Shown: positions 26,159 through 35,179, counted from the stretch's first letter. The stretch is DNA of 64,000 bases from an uncultured Lachnospira sp. (GCA_910589305.1 CAJUTV010000005.1:62001-126000); one strand, 5' to 3'. Notes: generated from the letters alone by a model not told the origin. Numbers and translations: made by a program.

Positions 26159-26653
26159 ATGAAAAAAGATATTCGATATATAAACACAGATGGAAATGAT
26201 AAAGATTTTATTATATTGTGTAGAGAATTAGACCAATTTTTAAATCAATTAGTAGGTGGAGAGAATAATAGAGCAGAATATATACCATATAATCAATTGG
26301 ATGATATTCATGATGTAGTGTTGGCTTATGATAGACAATTTCCTGTGGGCTGTGCTTCTTTTAAGCAATATATAAGAGAAAAAAATCAAAATAATCATAT
26401 TGCAGAAGTAAAAAGGGTTTTTGTAAGAGAACAGTATCGTGGCTTTGGCATTTCTAAAGAATTAATGAATAATTTAGAGATACAGGCAATTAAGCAAGGA
26501 TATAAAAAGCTTATTTTAGAATCAGGGGAACCTTTAATAGCAGCAATGAACCTTTATAAAAAGTTGGGGTATCAGGTGATTTCAAATTATGAACCTTATG
26601 TTGATATGCCTGAATCTATCTGTATGGAAAAAATAATGGATGGTTGTTCATAA
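26159..26653 (+). CDS. GNAT-family N-acetyltransferase
   Basis: The 164-residue protein has HIAEVKRVFVREQYRGFGIS (motif A), LILESGEPLIAAMNLYKKLGY (motif B region) and ends in a short tail. It resembles small-molecule or PhnO-like acetyltransferases. The ribosome binding site is weak (AAAATGAGAAAA). It is separated from the previous acetyltransferase by 104 bp. Substrate unknown. Confidence 0.85.
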   Translation: MKKDIRYINTDGNDKDFIILCRELDQFLNQLVGGENNRAEYIPYNQLDDIHDVVLAYDRQFPVGCASFKQYIREKNQNNHIAEVKRVFVREQYRGFGISKELMNNLEIQAIKQGYKKLILESGEPLIAAMNLYKKLGYQVISNYEPYVDMPESICMEKIMDGCS

Positions 26654-26667
26654 AAAATGATATAAAG

Positions 26668-26720
26668 TGACAAGGTTATACATAAGTGGCAGAGCGGATT
26701 GCAAAAATATACTTGACTAA
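26668..26720 (+). repeat. Interspersed element, partial right-arm copy
   Basis: Contains AAGGTTATACATAAGTGGC, then AGCGGATTGCAAAAATATACTTGAC, matching the last 50 bp of full copies. The left arm is missing. It directly precedes the acetyltransferase remnant. Confidence 0.55.
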
Positions 26721-26823
26721 GTAATTTAGAAGTTTTAGTGAACAGCAGAATTAAAGTTTTTAGAGCTGCTAATATCAAGTAATGCCAACTTATCATAATG
26801 CAAGCGATAAAAAGGCATATATA

Positions 26824-27004
26824 ATGAATATGTATACGTATCCAAATTATAGAAGACAAAAGATAGCTTTTAAATTGCTTGATTTGCTTTTAGAAGAAGT
26901 AAATCAAGCAAATTTCACGAGAAACAACAGACGAAGGAAAGCTTTTATATAAAAAATATGATTTTATACCAATGCAAAGTGAATGGGAATTTCAATCTGT
27001 GTAA
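26824..27004 (+). pseudogene. Broken GNAT acetyltransferase remnant
   Basis: The segment from 26824 reads YTYPNYRRQKIAFKLLDLLL then EEVNQAN, a clear GNAT motif A. After a frame change near 26922 the next frame reads ETTDEGKLLYKKYDFIPMQ and ends at TAA 27002-27004, the typical GNAT C-terminus. At least one frameshift and internal loss separate the halves, and the N-terminal 60-70 residues are absent. The end overlaps the convergent MerR gene by about 40 bp. Confidence 0.75.
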
Positions 27005-27791
27005 TGTAATCCTCCATTTGGTCAATAACATTTTCATTGATTCCTTTTTCATAAGAAAAACCTGAAAGTACCAAGTTATGTTGCTTTGCATAATGTAAGA
27101 TTTCTTTATAGCGTAAGGATATTTTATTCCAGTCACCCTTATGGAATGCTCTTAAATATTGACCGCCGGGTTGTATATGCAGCCCGTTTTTTTGTGGGAG
27201 CGAAGGGATTTCAATAAATAATTTACAATAATCATCAAATTTATTTTTTAGTAGACTAGACACCGAAATCATAGAACCATAAGACGCATCGTGCAAGCGT
27301 CCCAGTTGGTATTTTGCAGTTTGTGCAGTAATCATTTCAACTTCTTTTTCAAATGAAATATCTTTGTCAATATCTATTGTTATTAAATAACATTCTTCTT
27401 TTTCAACAATACTTATCTTGGACAAATCCATTGTCAATAATGTTACCATATTTTGATGGTGATTATATAATGTTTTCCGAATTGCCTGCAAATGTATAAT
27501 ATCGCGGTCTAAATCTGCTATTTTTTCATCTAAAAGACATTTTAGGTTAAAAGCAGAGCGATTTTTCATAAAATGCTGTATTTCAGCGATGGAAACATCT
27601 AGTTCACGCAATAGTAAAATTGTTTCTAAAATAGGGCTTTGATGGTAATTGTAGCAGCGGTATCCATTTTGTGGATTGATGACAGCAGGCTTAAATAGCC
27701 CAATTTCGTCATACCACATCAATGTTTTTTTATTAATTCCGTGCATAGCTGCAAATTGTCCAATCGTTAAAAGTTTTTCTTTTTTGTTCAT
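26964..27791 (-). CDS. MerR-family regulator with GyrI-like effector domain
   Basis: The 275-residue protein has the MerR winged helix at 6-75 (LTIGQFAAMHGINKKTLMWYDEIGLF, in pieces), a dimerisation coiled coil (about 85-125) and a C-terminal GyrI/BltR-type drug-binding domain ending DYITQIEIPI. It is divergent from a MATE exporter and the intervening promoter has the 19-bp spacer that MerR proteins twist open, so it very probably activates the exporter in response to a toxic or cationic compound. AAGGAAG lies 5 bases before the ATG. Confidence 0.92.
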   Translation of the reverse strand: MNKKEKLLTIGQFAAMHGINKKTLMWYDEIGLFKPAVINPQNGYRCYNYHQSPILETILLLRELDVSIAEIQHFMKNRSAFNLKCLLDEKIADLDRDIIHLQAIRKTLYNHHQNMVTLLTMDLSKISIVEKEECYLITIDIDKDISFEKEVEMITAQTAKYQLGRLHDASYGSMISVSSLLKNKFDDYCKLFIEIPSLPQKNGLHIQPGGQYLRAFHKGDWNKISLRYKEILHYAKQHNLVLSGFSYEKGINENVIDQMEDYITQIEIPIHFALV

Positions 27792-27833
27792 ATATCTTCC
27801 TTTTAATTTATAAAATTTTATTTAATATTCTTC

Positions 27834-27864
27834 TTGACTGTACTGTTACTGTACGGTTTATGAT
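27834..27864 (+). promoter_or_regulatory. MerR-type promoter with 19-bp spacer
   Basis: TTGACT (27834-27839) and TATGAT (27859-27864) are separated by 19 bp. The spacer holds CTGTAC twice (GTAC-N7-GTAC), a dyad-like operator. It drives the MATE gene, whose start is about 100 bp downstream. Confidence 0.85.
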
Positions 27865-27962
27865 ACTGTATATAGAAAATAAAAGCAAGAAGAAAAAGGA
27901 TTTATGCTGCTTGATAAAAATAACGCTTCTTGCATAAAAAGCAGCGAAGAAATGGAGGTAAT

Positions 27963-29294
27963 ATGGAAAATCAAAATGTATATGAAAAACCTGTAACATT
28001 AAAAAATATTTTAAAATTTGCAATTCCCACCATAGCAATGAGCGTTTTTATGTCGTTTTATACAATGGTAGATGGTTTCTTTGTATCCAATCTAATTGGT
28101 ACAAATGCGTTGTCTGCTATTAATTTAACAGCTCCGATTATTCAGCTTGTAACAGCAGTTTCTACAATGCTTGCCACTGGAGGAAGTGCTGTTATAATGA
28201 AAAAGATGGGGGAACAAAAAAGAGAGGAAGCCAATCAAAATTTTACTTTTTTGATTTTAGTAAATGTTGTTGTTGGACTAATTATGTGTGGTGTTGGATA
28301 TATGGCAATGGACACCATCTTTTCAAGTATGAATTTGTCCATAGATGTGGAAATGTATTGTGTGCAATATTTAAGTCATTATCTATTGTTTACCGTTCCT
28401 ATTTTATTGATGAATAATTTTACTCTTTATATGATTGCAAGTGAAAAAGCAACACTTTCTTTCATATGTTCTGTCGCAGGCGGCGTGTTCAATATAATTT
28501 TAGACTATATTTTTATTGCCGAATTTAATATGGGTATAAAAGGTGCAGCAATTGCAACAGGTATGGGCTATTCTGTGACAGCCATTGTGGGATTATTTAT
28601 TTTTAGCAACAAAAAGAATTTACTGCATTTTACAAAGTCCGTTTTTCGTTTTAAAGTTCTTTTTCGTGCAGCGACAAATGGCTGTTCAGAGATGGCAACA
28701 GCACTGGTTACAGGTATCGTTACCATGATGTTTAACTGGACTATGCTTACATTTGTTGGAGAAAATGGCGTTGCTGCAGTCACCATTATTATGTATGTGT
28801 TAATGTTTGCAAGCTCTTTATATACAGGGTATACCTATGGAGTGGCTCCTATGATTAGCTTTTATCATGGAGAAAAAAATTATCCAAAATTAAAAAAATT
28901 GGTGATAATCAGTATAAAAGTAATTGCTGTTATTTCTATAGTAACAGTGGTGGCGTCTTTTTTCCTTACAAAACCATTAGTATCAATATTTGCGCATCCA
29001 GATAATCCAGTGTATAGTCTTGCGGTTACTGGTAATCGAATTTGTACAATAGCGCTATTTTTTATAGGGTTTAATATTTTTACCAGCGGAATGTTTACAG
29101 CGCTGTCAAATGGGATTATTTCAGCTATTTTAGCGTTTTCGAGGTCATTTGTATTTATGATGATTACGATGTTAGTGCTTCCAGTTCTTTTGGGCGTAAA
29201 TGGAATTTGGCTGGCAACGCCTGTGGCAGAGTTTATGGCTTTAGCATTGTCATTAGGAATGTTTATAAAGTATAAAAAGAGGTATCACTATTAA
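27963..29294 (+). CDS. MATE-family efflux transporter
   Basis: The 443-residue protein has twelve predicted membrane spans and MATE signatures: an N-terminal PTIAMSVFMSFYTMVDGFFV, then a second-half counterpart beginning NGCSEMATALVTG. MATE carriers expel cationic drugs or metabolites using Na+ or H+. ATG at 27963 follows GGAGG by 5 bases. It is divergent from the MerR regulator and controlled by the 19-bp-spaced promoter. Confidence 0.94.
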   Translation: MENQNVYEKPVTLKNILKFAIPTIAMSVFMSFYTMVDGFFVSNLIGTNALSAINLTAPIIQLVTAVSTMLATGGSAVIMKKMGEQKREEANQNFTFLILVNVVVGLIMCGVGYMAMDTIFSSMNLSIDVEMYCVQYLSHYLLFTVPILLMNNFTLYMIASEKATLSFICSVAGGVFNIILDYIFIAEFNMGIKGAAIATGMGYSVTAIVGLFIFSNKKNLLHFTKSVFRFKVLFRAATNGCSEMATALVTGIVTMMFNWTMLTFVGENGVAAVTIIMYVLMFASSLYTGYTYGVAPMISFYHGEKNYPKLKKLVIISIKVIAVISIVTVVASFFLTKPLVSIFAHPDNPVYSLAVTGNRICTIALFFIGFNIFTSGMFTALSNGIISAILAFSRSFVFMMITMLVLPVLLGVNGIWLATPVAEFMALALSLGMFIKYKKRYHY

Positions 29295-29390
29295 AAAATA
29301 TTTTTAATGTTATATAGAAAAAGAAATATAAAAATGATAAAATTTTGTTAGAAATAAAATGTAAAATTTTTGTTTTAGTACATATTAAGT

Positions 29391-29465
29391 TTAATCTTAT
29401 CAAAGAAATCACCCACTTTGATGCCGTAGAGACAGAAATAGAGAGTGAGGGCTTATATTACTTAA
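29391..29465 (+). repeat. Interspersed element, left-arm copy G
   Basis: Border TTTAATCTTATCAAAG, then ACCCACTTTGATGCC and the returning arm GAGAGTGAGGGCTT. It overlaps an N-terminal frame extension of the next gene, which is why the later start is preferred. Confidence 0.6.
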
Positions 29466-29497
29466 ATTTTATCGTTGAAGAAAGGAAATGTTTATTT

Positions 29498-30607
29498 ATG
29501 TTACAATATCATTGTCCTGATTGTGGTCGATTAATAGGATATAAGGGATTATGCTGGCTGTGTAAAGCTGATAAAAAAAGAACGGAAGCATTAAATCTTA
29601 CAAAAGAAGAAATTGAAAAAATGCAACAATATTGTATTGAAAATGTTGAAAAATTGAATGACATGGGCGAACCAGAAAGTACATATTTTTGGAATTGTCT
29701 ATCATATCACCATATTATTTCAGAAGAATTGCAGCGTGCCGCTGTAAAAAAGGAAGTTTATTATCCATATGAAATATATTATAAAGCACCAGAAGATGTA
29801 AGAGATGGTTTAATCGATGCTTTAATGAACTGCACCGATGCGCAAACAGCGGGACATTTGATGGGGTGTCTGGCAATGCAGGGCGATGACAGGGCATTAG
29901 AAGTTTTGTTTGAATTGAAAAAAAATCCGAGAGAATGGCGGAAAAATTTATATGTCGATTCCGATTTTTATGCAGAACTAGGTGGTTGGAGATTTGATGA
30001 GGACAGAAGACGAATACAGATAAATTATCCAAAATGTTACAGCCTTGAAAAGAAAATATCGGATGATAAAGCCATAGTAATTGGTAAAATAAGAGAAGAT
30101 ACATGTCCTCATTGTAAGGGAAAATTGGTTGATATGTTAAGTATAGATACGAGTGATGAGCGGTTGAAATTTCTTGAAATCAATGGAAAAATTACAGTGA
30201 CATGCTGTCCAAGCTGTGTGATGGAAGCTTATCCAGCAGCGTTTGGCAGTTATGATTTTGATGGAACAGGAAATGCGATATTTCCGTATGATGGAGTAGC
30301 AAAACAGCAAGAATATTGTTGGAATGATGCCGCCTATAATGAGTTAGAAAAAAATGAATTAAAATTAAGCGACATAGAAAGACCCGTTTTTTTTGGTGCA
30401 AATGATTGGGATATAGCAACGATTGGCGGTTATGCGCATTGGATTCAAGATTGTAATATTATCAATTGTCCGGATTGTAAGAAACCAATGCGGTATTTAG
30501 CACAGCTTCCGTGGGATATTCTTACAATAAATGGTGGAGATGGTTCGCTTTATATTGAAATATGTCCGGATTGCAAAAAGGTTTCATTGCATCATCAGCA
30601 GACATAA
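29498..30607 (+). CDS. Zinc-ribbon protein with DUF1963-like C-terminus
   Basis: The 369-residue protein starts with a zinc ribbon (CPDCGRLIGYKGLCWLC, two CxxC), contains a helical repeat region (about 30-155), two further CxxC pairs (CPHC and CCPSC near 200-235) and ends with IINCPDCKKPMRYLAQLPWD then CPDCKK, resembling the DUF1963/YwqG pattern. The frame is open to 29345 but that part is repeat copy G; ATG at 29498 has AAGGAA upstream, spaced about 12. Function unknown; DUF1963 relatives include toxin-immunity-like proteins. Probably transcribed alone. Confidence 0.75.
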   Translation: MLQYHCPDCGRLIGYKGLCWLCKADKKRTEALNLTKEEIEKMQQYCIENVEKLNDMGEPESTYFWNCLSYHHIISEELQRAAVKKEVYYPYEIYYKAPEDVRDGLIDALMNCTDAQTAGHLMGCLAMQGDDRALEVLFELKKNPREWRKNLYVDSDFYAELGGWRFDEDRRRIQINYPKCYSLEKKISDDKAIVIGKIREDTCPHCKGKLVDMLSIDTSDERLKFLEINGKITVTCCPSCVMEAYPAAFGSYDFDGTGNAIFPYDGVAKQQEYCWNDAAYNELEKNELKLSDIERPVFFGANDWDIATIGGYAHWIQDCNIINCPDCKKPMRYLAQLPWDILTINGGDGSLYIEICPDCKKVSLHHQQT

Positions 30608-30677
30608 GTTGTGTACGATGAAAAGCTTATAAGCATGTGCATACAATTTTAAAAATTGTAAATAATAAGCAATAACG

Positions 30678-30700
30678 GATAACCTATTTTATAAGTTATC
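30678..30700 (+). terminator. Small hairpin downstream of zinc-ribbon gene
   Basis: GATAAC (30678-30683) pairs with GTTATC (30695-30700), followed by TTTAT. A weak terminator, possibly working with the next stronger one. Confidence 0.4.
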
Positions 30701-30713
30701 TTTATATTGAATT

Positions 30714-30753
30714 AAAAAATTCACAGATGAATAATTCATCTGTGAATTTTTTT
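30714..30753. terminator. Strong hairpin with A- and T-runs, terminator or PTS leader attenuator
   Basis: ATTCACAGATGAAT (30719-30732) pairs perfectly with ATTCATCTGTGAAT (30734-30747), flanked by AAAAAA and TTTTTTT. It ends 79 bp before the PTS start, so it either ends the zinc-ribbon transcript or acts as a leader terminator; I see no LicT/SacY-type antiterminator site over it. Confidence 0.8.
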
Positions 30754-30831
30754 GCACATAGATACACAGATAATAAAAACTGTTTGTGTCTGGTGTAACG
30801 AGTGGGGAAAGTAAATTGAATGGAGGTCATT

Positions 30832-33072
30832 ATGAAAGATAAAGTATTTGGCGTTTTGCAGCGTGTGGGACGTTCATTTATGCTTCCTATTGCATTATTG
30901 CCTGTAGCTGGTCTTTTATTGGGAATTGGCAGTTCTTTTACCAATGAAACGATGCTTGAGACCTATAAACTTACAGGAATTATGGGACATGGTACAATTC
31001 TTAATGCGATATTAAGTGTTATGAGTGCTGCGGGCAATTCCGTTTTTGCCAATTTACCATTACTATTTGCAATGGGTGTTGCTATTGGTATGGCTAAAAA
31101 GGAAAAAGCAGTTGCCGCGCTTGCTGCCGCTGTTGCATTTATTATTATGCACACCGCTTTAAGTACCATGTTATTGATATATGGAGATGGCGCAACTGTA
31201 CAGGAATCTTGTGAAAATCTTGTTGCGCGAGGTGTTCTTGCCGCCAATTCATATGGTGATGTGTTGGGCATCACAAGTTTAAATATGGGCGTTTTTGGCG
31301 GTATGATTGTAGGAATCGGTGTGGCAGCACTGCATAACCGATTTTATAAAATTGAACTGCCTCAAGTTTTGTCCTTTTTTGGAGGAACAAGATTTGTACC
31401 AATTATCAGTTCTATTGTATTTGTGTTTGTTGGCATTTTAATGTATTATATTTGGCCTTTTGTTGGCATAGGTATTGCAAAAGTGGGTGAGCTTGTTGTA
31501 ATATCAGGTTATGGCGGAACACTGCTTTATGGTTTTATGGAGCGGCTTCTTATACCGTTTGGACTTCATCATGTGTTTTATATGCCATTTTGGCAGACAG
31601 CAGTGGGTGGTTCAATGGAAATAGGGGGACAGGTTATTAATGGTGCGCAAAATATTTTCTTTGCACAGCTAGCAGACCCGAATTGTACCCAGTTTGCCGT
31701 TTCAGCAACTCGTTTTATGTCCGGAAAGTTTCCGTTGATGATATTTGGTCTGCCAGGTGCAGCACTTGCTATGTATAAATGTGCAAAGCCAGAAAAAAGA
31801 AAGGTTGTAGGCACATTGCTGTTATCAGCAGCACTTACTTCAATGCTGACAGGTATTACAGAACCGCTTGAATTTACGTTTTTGTTTGTGGCGCCGTTAT
31901 TATATGGTATTCACTGCGTTTTTGCAGGTTTAGCCTACATGCTTATGCACGTGTTTAATGTAGGCGTTGGTATGACGTTTTCAGGAGGTATTATAGACCT
32001 TGTTCTGTTTGGTGTTTTGCCTGGTATAGAAAAGACCAATTGGATTTGGATTGTTATTGTTGGAATTGGATATTTTATTGTCTATTATTTTCTATTTTCG
32101 TTCCTTATCAAAAAATTGAATCTAAAAACACCAGGACGAGAAAATGAAGGAGAAGAAACCAAGCTTTATACAAGGGCAGATGTGAACAAGTCAAAAAATA
32201 GCGGAACAAATGGAGAAAAGACACAAGATGATATCGTTTCAGCGTTGATTGTATCAGGGCTTGGCGGAAAACAAAATATAAGCGATGTCGATTGTTGTGC
32301 AACAAGATTGCGTGTCACCGTTTTTGACTATCAATTAGTTGACAAGGATAAATTAAAGCAATCTGGCGCTTCTGGCGTTGTTCAAAAAGGTGATGGCGTG
32401 CAGGTGATTTATGGACCAAAAGTAACGGTTATTAAATCTAATTTGGAAGATTATCTTGAAAGTCCAGAAAGTGATAATCCGATTATTGATGAAGATTTAG
32501 AAGATAATGGTATAAATCCAAATATGGTCGATAACAATCAAAATGATGTAAATATAGATAATATAAATATAGATAATACAAACACCTATGATGTAGATAA
32601 TAAAACGTATCAAAAAGATAATATAAGCACAGAAGTATATTTACCTATAAATGGTAAAGTAATTACTCTTGAAGAAGTACAAGACGGTGTGTTTTCAGAA
32701 AAAATGCTTGGTGAGGGCGTTGCTGTTGAGCCATCTGAAGGCAAGGTTTATGCGCCGTTTGACGGTGTTGTTGAAATGGTTTATGATACAAAACATGCAC
32801 TTGGCTTGTTGTCTGATAGCGGAGTGGAATTGCTTATCCATGTAGGAATTGATACAGTAGAGCTTGCGGGCAAGTTTTTTGATGTAAAAGTTTCTAATGG
32901 ACAAACGATAAAAAAAGATGAACTTCTTATGAAAATAGATTTAGATGGTATAAAAGGTGCTGGCTATAGAACAGTAACGCCTATTATTATTACAAATACA
33001 GATAATTATACGTCAATTGATATAAAAGTAGGCGATTTAAAAGCTGGGCAGGAAATAATAAAATTATTTTAG
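30832..33072 (+). CDS. PTS sugar permease EIICBA (glucose/maltose-type)
   Basis: The 746-residue protein joins three PTS modules: EIIC membrane channel (about 1-430), EIIB (about 465-545, phospho-cysteine in DVDCCATRLRV) and EIIA (about 600-746, phospho-histidine about 668 in ELLIHVGIDTVEL). It imports and phosphorylates a hexose or glucoside using phosphate from HPr, which is not encoded here. The sequence sits in the glucose/N-acetylglucosamine/MalX superfamily; sugar specificity is not decidable. The EIIB-EIIA linker is an Asn/Asp/Ile-rich low-complexity stretch of about 40 residues. ATG 30832 follows GGAGG by 5 bases. The stop codon lies in the border of repeat copy D. Confidence 0.93.
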   Translation: MKDKVFGVLQRVGRSFMLPIALLPVAGLLLGIGSSFTNETMLETYKLTGIMGHGTILNAILSVMSAAGNSVFANLPLLFAMGVAIGMAKKEKAVAALAAAVAFIIMHTALSTMLLIYGDGATVQESCENLVARGVLAANSYGDVLGITSLNMGVFGGMIVGIGVAALHNRFYKIELPQVLSFFGGTRFVPIISSIVFVFVGILMYYIWPFVGIGIAKVGELVVISGYGGTLLYGFMERLLIPFGLHHVFYMPFWQTAVGGSMEIGGQVINGAQNIFFAQLADPNCTQFAVSATRFMSGKFPLMIFGLPGAALAMYKCAKPEKRKVVGTLLLSAALTSMLTGITEPLEFTFLFVAPLLYGIHCVFAGLAYMLMHVFNVGVGMTFSGGIIDLVLFGVLPGIEKTNWIWIVIVGIGYFIVYYFLFSFLIKKLNLKTPGRENEGEETKLYTRADVNKSKNSGTNGEKTQDDIVSALIVSGLGGKQNISDVDCCATRLRVTVFDYQLVDKDKLKQSGASGVVQKGDGVQVIYGPKVTVIKSNLEDYLESPESDNPIIDEDLEDNGINPNMVDNNQNDVNIDNINIDNTNTYDVDNKTYQKDNISTEVYLPINGKVITLEEVQDGVFSEKMLGEGVAVEPSEGKVYAPFDGVVEMVYDTKHALGLLSDSGVELLIHVGIDTVELAGKFFDVKVSNGQTIKKDELLMKIDLDGIKGAGYRTVTPIIITNTDNYTSIDIKVGDLKAGQEIIKLF

Positions 33073-33272
33073 TCTTATCAAGGTAGTTTTCTTGTGCTTC
33101 AATATTGTATAGGTATAAACTTTGACTCAGGCGAATTGATGTTAGGCGATATTTTCTTGTGCTTCAATATTGTACAGATATAAGCGGGAGGCAGGGGACT
33201 TGCGTTGTGATAGCGGCTAGGTGGTTTAAACAAGTAGCCAAGCGGATTGCAAATATCCTTTGACTTTTATTA
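33069..33272 (+). repeat. Interspersed multi-hairpin element, copy D (with internal duplication)
   Basis: Border TTTAGTCTTATCAAGG includes the PTS stop. TTTTCTTGTGCTTCAATATTG occurs twice in pieces (about 33088 and 33154), a 66-bp internal duplication. The remainder holds core TTGTGATAGCGGCTAG and right arm AGCGGATTGCAAATATCC then TTTGAC. Confidence 0.75.
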
Positions 33273-33288
33273 AAGTGGGGTGAAGAAT

Positions 33289-34095
33289 ATGATAAAGTTA
33301 ATTGCTATGGATTTAGATGGTACACTGTTTGATTCAGACCATAAAACAATTTCTGAAAGAAATATAGAAGCTATAAAAAATGCTTCTTCTAAAGGCATTA
33401 AAATAGCAATTTGCAGTGGTCGTACTTGCTGTCATATTAAAAATGTAATTCATCAATTAAAAGTAGTTGATTATATTCTTGCTTCTAATGGAGCTTTGGC
33501 AATGGATATAACAGGTAATGTAATAGCATCGGATTGTATGAATTATGATACGTGGAAATTTGTATATGAGTTTTTGGAACAGTTTGAAACTGTTACAGAA
33601 ATATATTGTAATGGAAATTCTTATATGAAGAAAAGCAGCAGTGATTTATATAAAAGTGATTATTTAAATGATGAATTTTTAAAAGAACTGAAAAGTGAAA
33701 TTACTTTTTGTGATAATCCTACCAAAACATTAAACAATAAATCGGCTGAAAAAGTGACATCTATATATGTGCCAGAAGATAAATATGATATGATAAAAAC
33801 GACATTTATGGAAAAAAATCTTTCGATTACTTCCTCTATACCATTGAATATGGAAATTAATAAAATGGGAGTGAATAAAGGCAAAGGATTAAGCAGCTTA
33901 TGCAATACACTAGGCATAAACGCAAGTGAAGTAATGGCGTTTGGTGATGGTGATAATGATATTGAAATGTTACAGTGGGCGGGACAATCCTATGCTATGA
34001 AAAATGCACAAGACGCTGTAAAAAAAGCAGCAAAATTGATAGCCGATTACAATTATAAAGATGGTATAGCAAAAGCCATAGAAGAAATTTGCTAA
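33289..34095 (+). CDS. HAD-superfamily phosphatase, Cof type (IIB)
   Basis: The 268-residue protein has the four HAD motifs: DLDGTLFDSD (motif I, nucleophile D8), ICSGRT (motif II), a lysine in the KGLSSL segment (motif III) and AFGDGDNDIEML (motif IV). The C2B cap and length fit Cof-type sugar-phosphate phosphatases. ATG at 33289 is chosen because GGGGTG lies 5-10 bases upstream; GTG at 33280 is the alternative. Its position after the PTS gene suggests a sugar-phosphate substrate, but it lies 216 bp away across a repeat. Confidence 0.92.
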   Translation: MIKLIAMDLDGTLFDSDHKTISERNIEAIKNASSKGIKIAICSGRTCCHIKNVIHQLKVVDYILASNGALAMDITGNVIASDCMNYDTWKFVYEFLEQFETVTEIYCNGNSYMKKSSSDLYKSDYLNDEFLKELKSEITFCDNPTKTLNNKSAEKVTSIYVPEDKYDMIKTTFMEKNLSITSSIPLNMEINKMGVNKGKGLSSLCNTLGINASEVMAFGDGDNDIEMLQWAGQSYAMKNAQDAVKKAAKLIADYNYKDGIAKAIEEIC

Positions 34096-34165
34096 ATATG
34101 AATTATATAAAAAATATATAATATATATTTGAATATGAATTATAAATAGAATATTGTAAAGTCAG

Positions 34166-34222
34166 TTTTTCTACAAGATATTGATATTAGATAAGTGGTA
34201 TTATATCTTGTAGAAATTTTTA
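34166..34222 (+). terminator. Rho-independent terminator after the HAD gene
   Basis: TTTCTACAAGATAT (34168-34181) pairs perfectly with ATATCTTGTAGAAA (34203-34216), followed by TTTTTA. Confidence 0.85.
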
Positions 34223-34312
34223 TATAAGCAAGCTATTTTATTATAAAAAAATAATTATTTTTTGTCACATAGACAAAGGAGCGTTGTCTAATTAAGTAGG
34301 AGGTGAAAATTT

Positions 34313-35164
34313 ATGAATAAAAAAACAAATCAAGAATTACAGGCTTTGGTTGACAAAGCCACAGCAGGAGATAAAAAAGCTCTTGAAACGCTTGTCATAG
34401 GAGTACAAGACATTGTATTCAATTTATCTTTGCGAATGCTTGGCACATTTGCTGATGCAGAGGATGCTACACAGGATATCCTATTGAAAATGATTACACA
34501 TCTATCATCTTTTAGAGGTGATAGTTCATTTGTAACATGGGTATTTCGTATTGCTGTTAATCATCTGAAAAATTACAAAAAGCATATGTTTGCCCATTAT
34601 CCGTTAAGTTTTGAGTATTATGGGAACGACATAGAAAATGGGAAAATACAGGATGTGCCAGATTTAACACAGAATGTGGAAAAGGATATTCTGGCAGAAG
34701 AACTGAAAATGTCTTGCACTAACGTGATGTTGCAGTGCCTTGATACAGAAAGCAGATGTATTTTCGTATTAGGAACAATGTTTAAGATTGACAGCCGTAT
34801 TGCGGGAGATATTTTGGAAATGACTCCCGAAGCATATCGTCAGCGACTTTCCCGAATACGCAAAAAAATGGCAGATTTTCTTGGACAGTATTGTGGAGAA
34901 TATGGCAATGGCAGATGTAAATGTAAAGACAGAATAAATTATGCAATACAAAACAATAGAATAAATCTGTTGCAGTTAGATTATATGGCAGCTACAGAAA
35001 TTTCCATTAAGACTATGCTTGATGTGAAAAGTGCTATGGAAGATATTGATGATTTATCACAGGATTTTTCGTTTTGTAAGCCCTACCAATCTCCTGAACG
35101 CACGAAACATTTAATACAAAAATTTTTAGATTCTACACAGTTTTCCATTATCCAAAATTCGTAA
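34313..35164 (+). CDS. ECF-type RNA polymerase sigma factor with C-terminal Cys motif
   Basis: The 283-residue protein has sigma region 2 (LRMLGTFADAEDATQDILLK, then FRGDSSFVTWVFRIAVNH) and region 4 (about 130-185, with DSRIAGDILEMTPEAYRQRL as the HTH). A 95-residue extension follows, starting with CGEYGNGRCKCKDRI; the clustered cysteines suggest metal or redox sensing. This extension pattern is known in a group of ECF factors lacking a separate anti-sigma factor, and none is seen next door. GGAGG lies 9 bases before the ATG. It lies 15 bp before the DUF2461 gene, so both are probably one operon. Confidence 0.88.
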   Translation: MNKKTNQELQALVDKATAGDKKALETLVIGVQDIVFNLSLRMLGTFADAEDATQDILLKMITHLSSFRGDSSFVTWVFRIAVNHLKNYKKHMFAHYPLSFEYYGNDIENGKIQDVPDLTQNVEKDILAEELKMSCTNVMLQCLDTESRCIFVLGTMFKIDSRIAGDILEMTPEAYRQRLSRIRKKMADFLGQYCGEYGNGRCKCKDRINYAIQNNRINLLQLDYMAATEISIKTMLDVKSAMEDIDDLSQDFSFCKPYQSPERTKHLIQKFLDSTQFSIIQNS

Positions 35165-35179
35165 AGGAGATAATAGCTT

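Noticed and set aside
29345..29497. N-terminal extension of the zinc-ribbon protein by 51 residues
   Set aside because: The extension is translated repeat copy G and lacks a good ribosome binding site; the zinc ribbon begins right after ATG 29498.
33280..33288. GTG start for the HAD phosphatase
   Set aside because: GGGGTG is better used as the binding site for ATG 33289, where the family N-terminus (IKLIAMDLDGT) begins.
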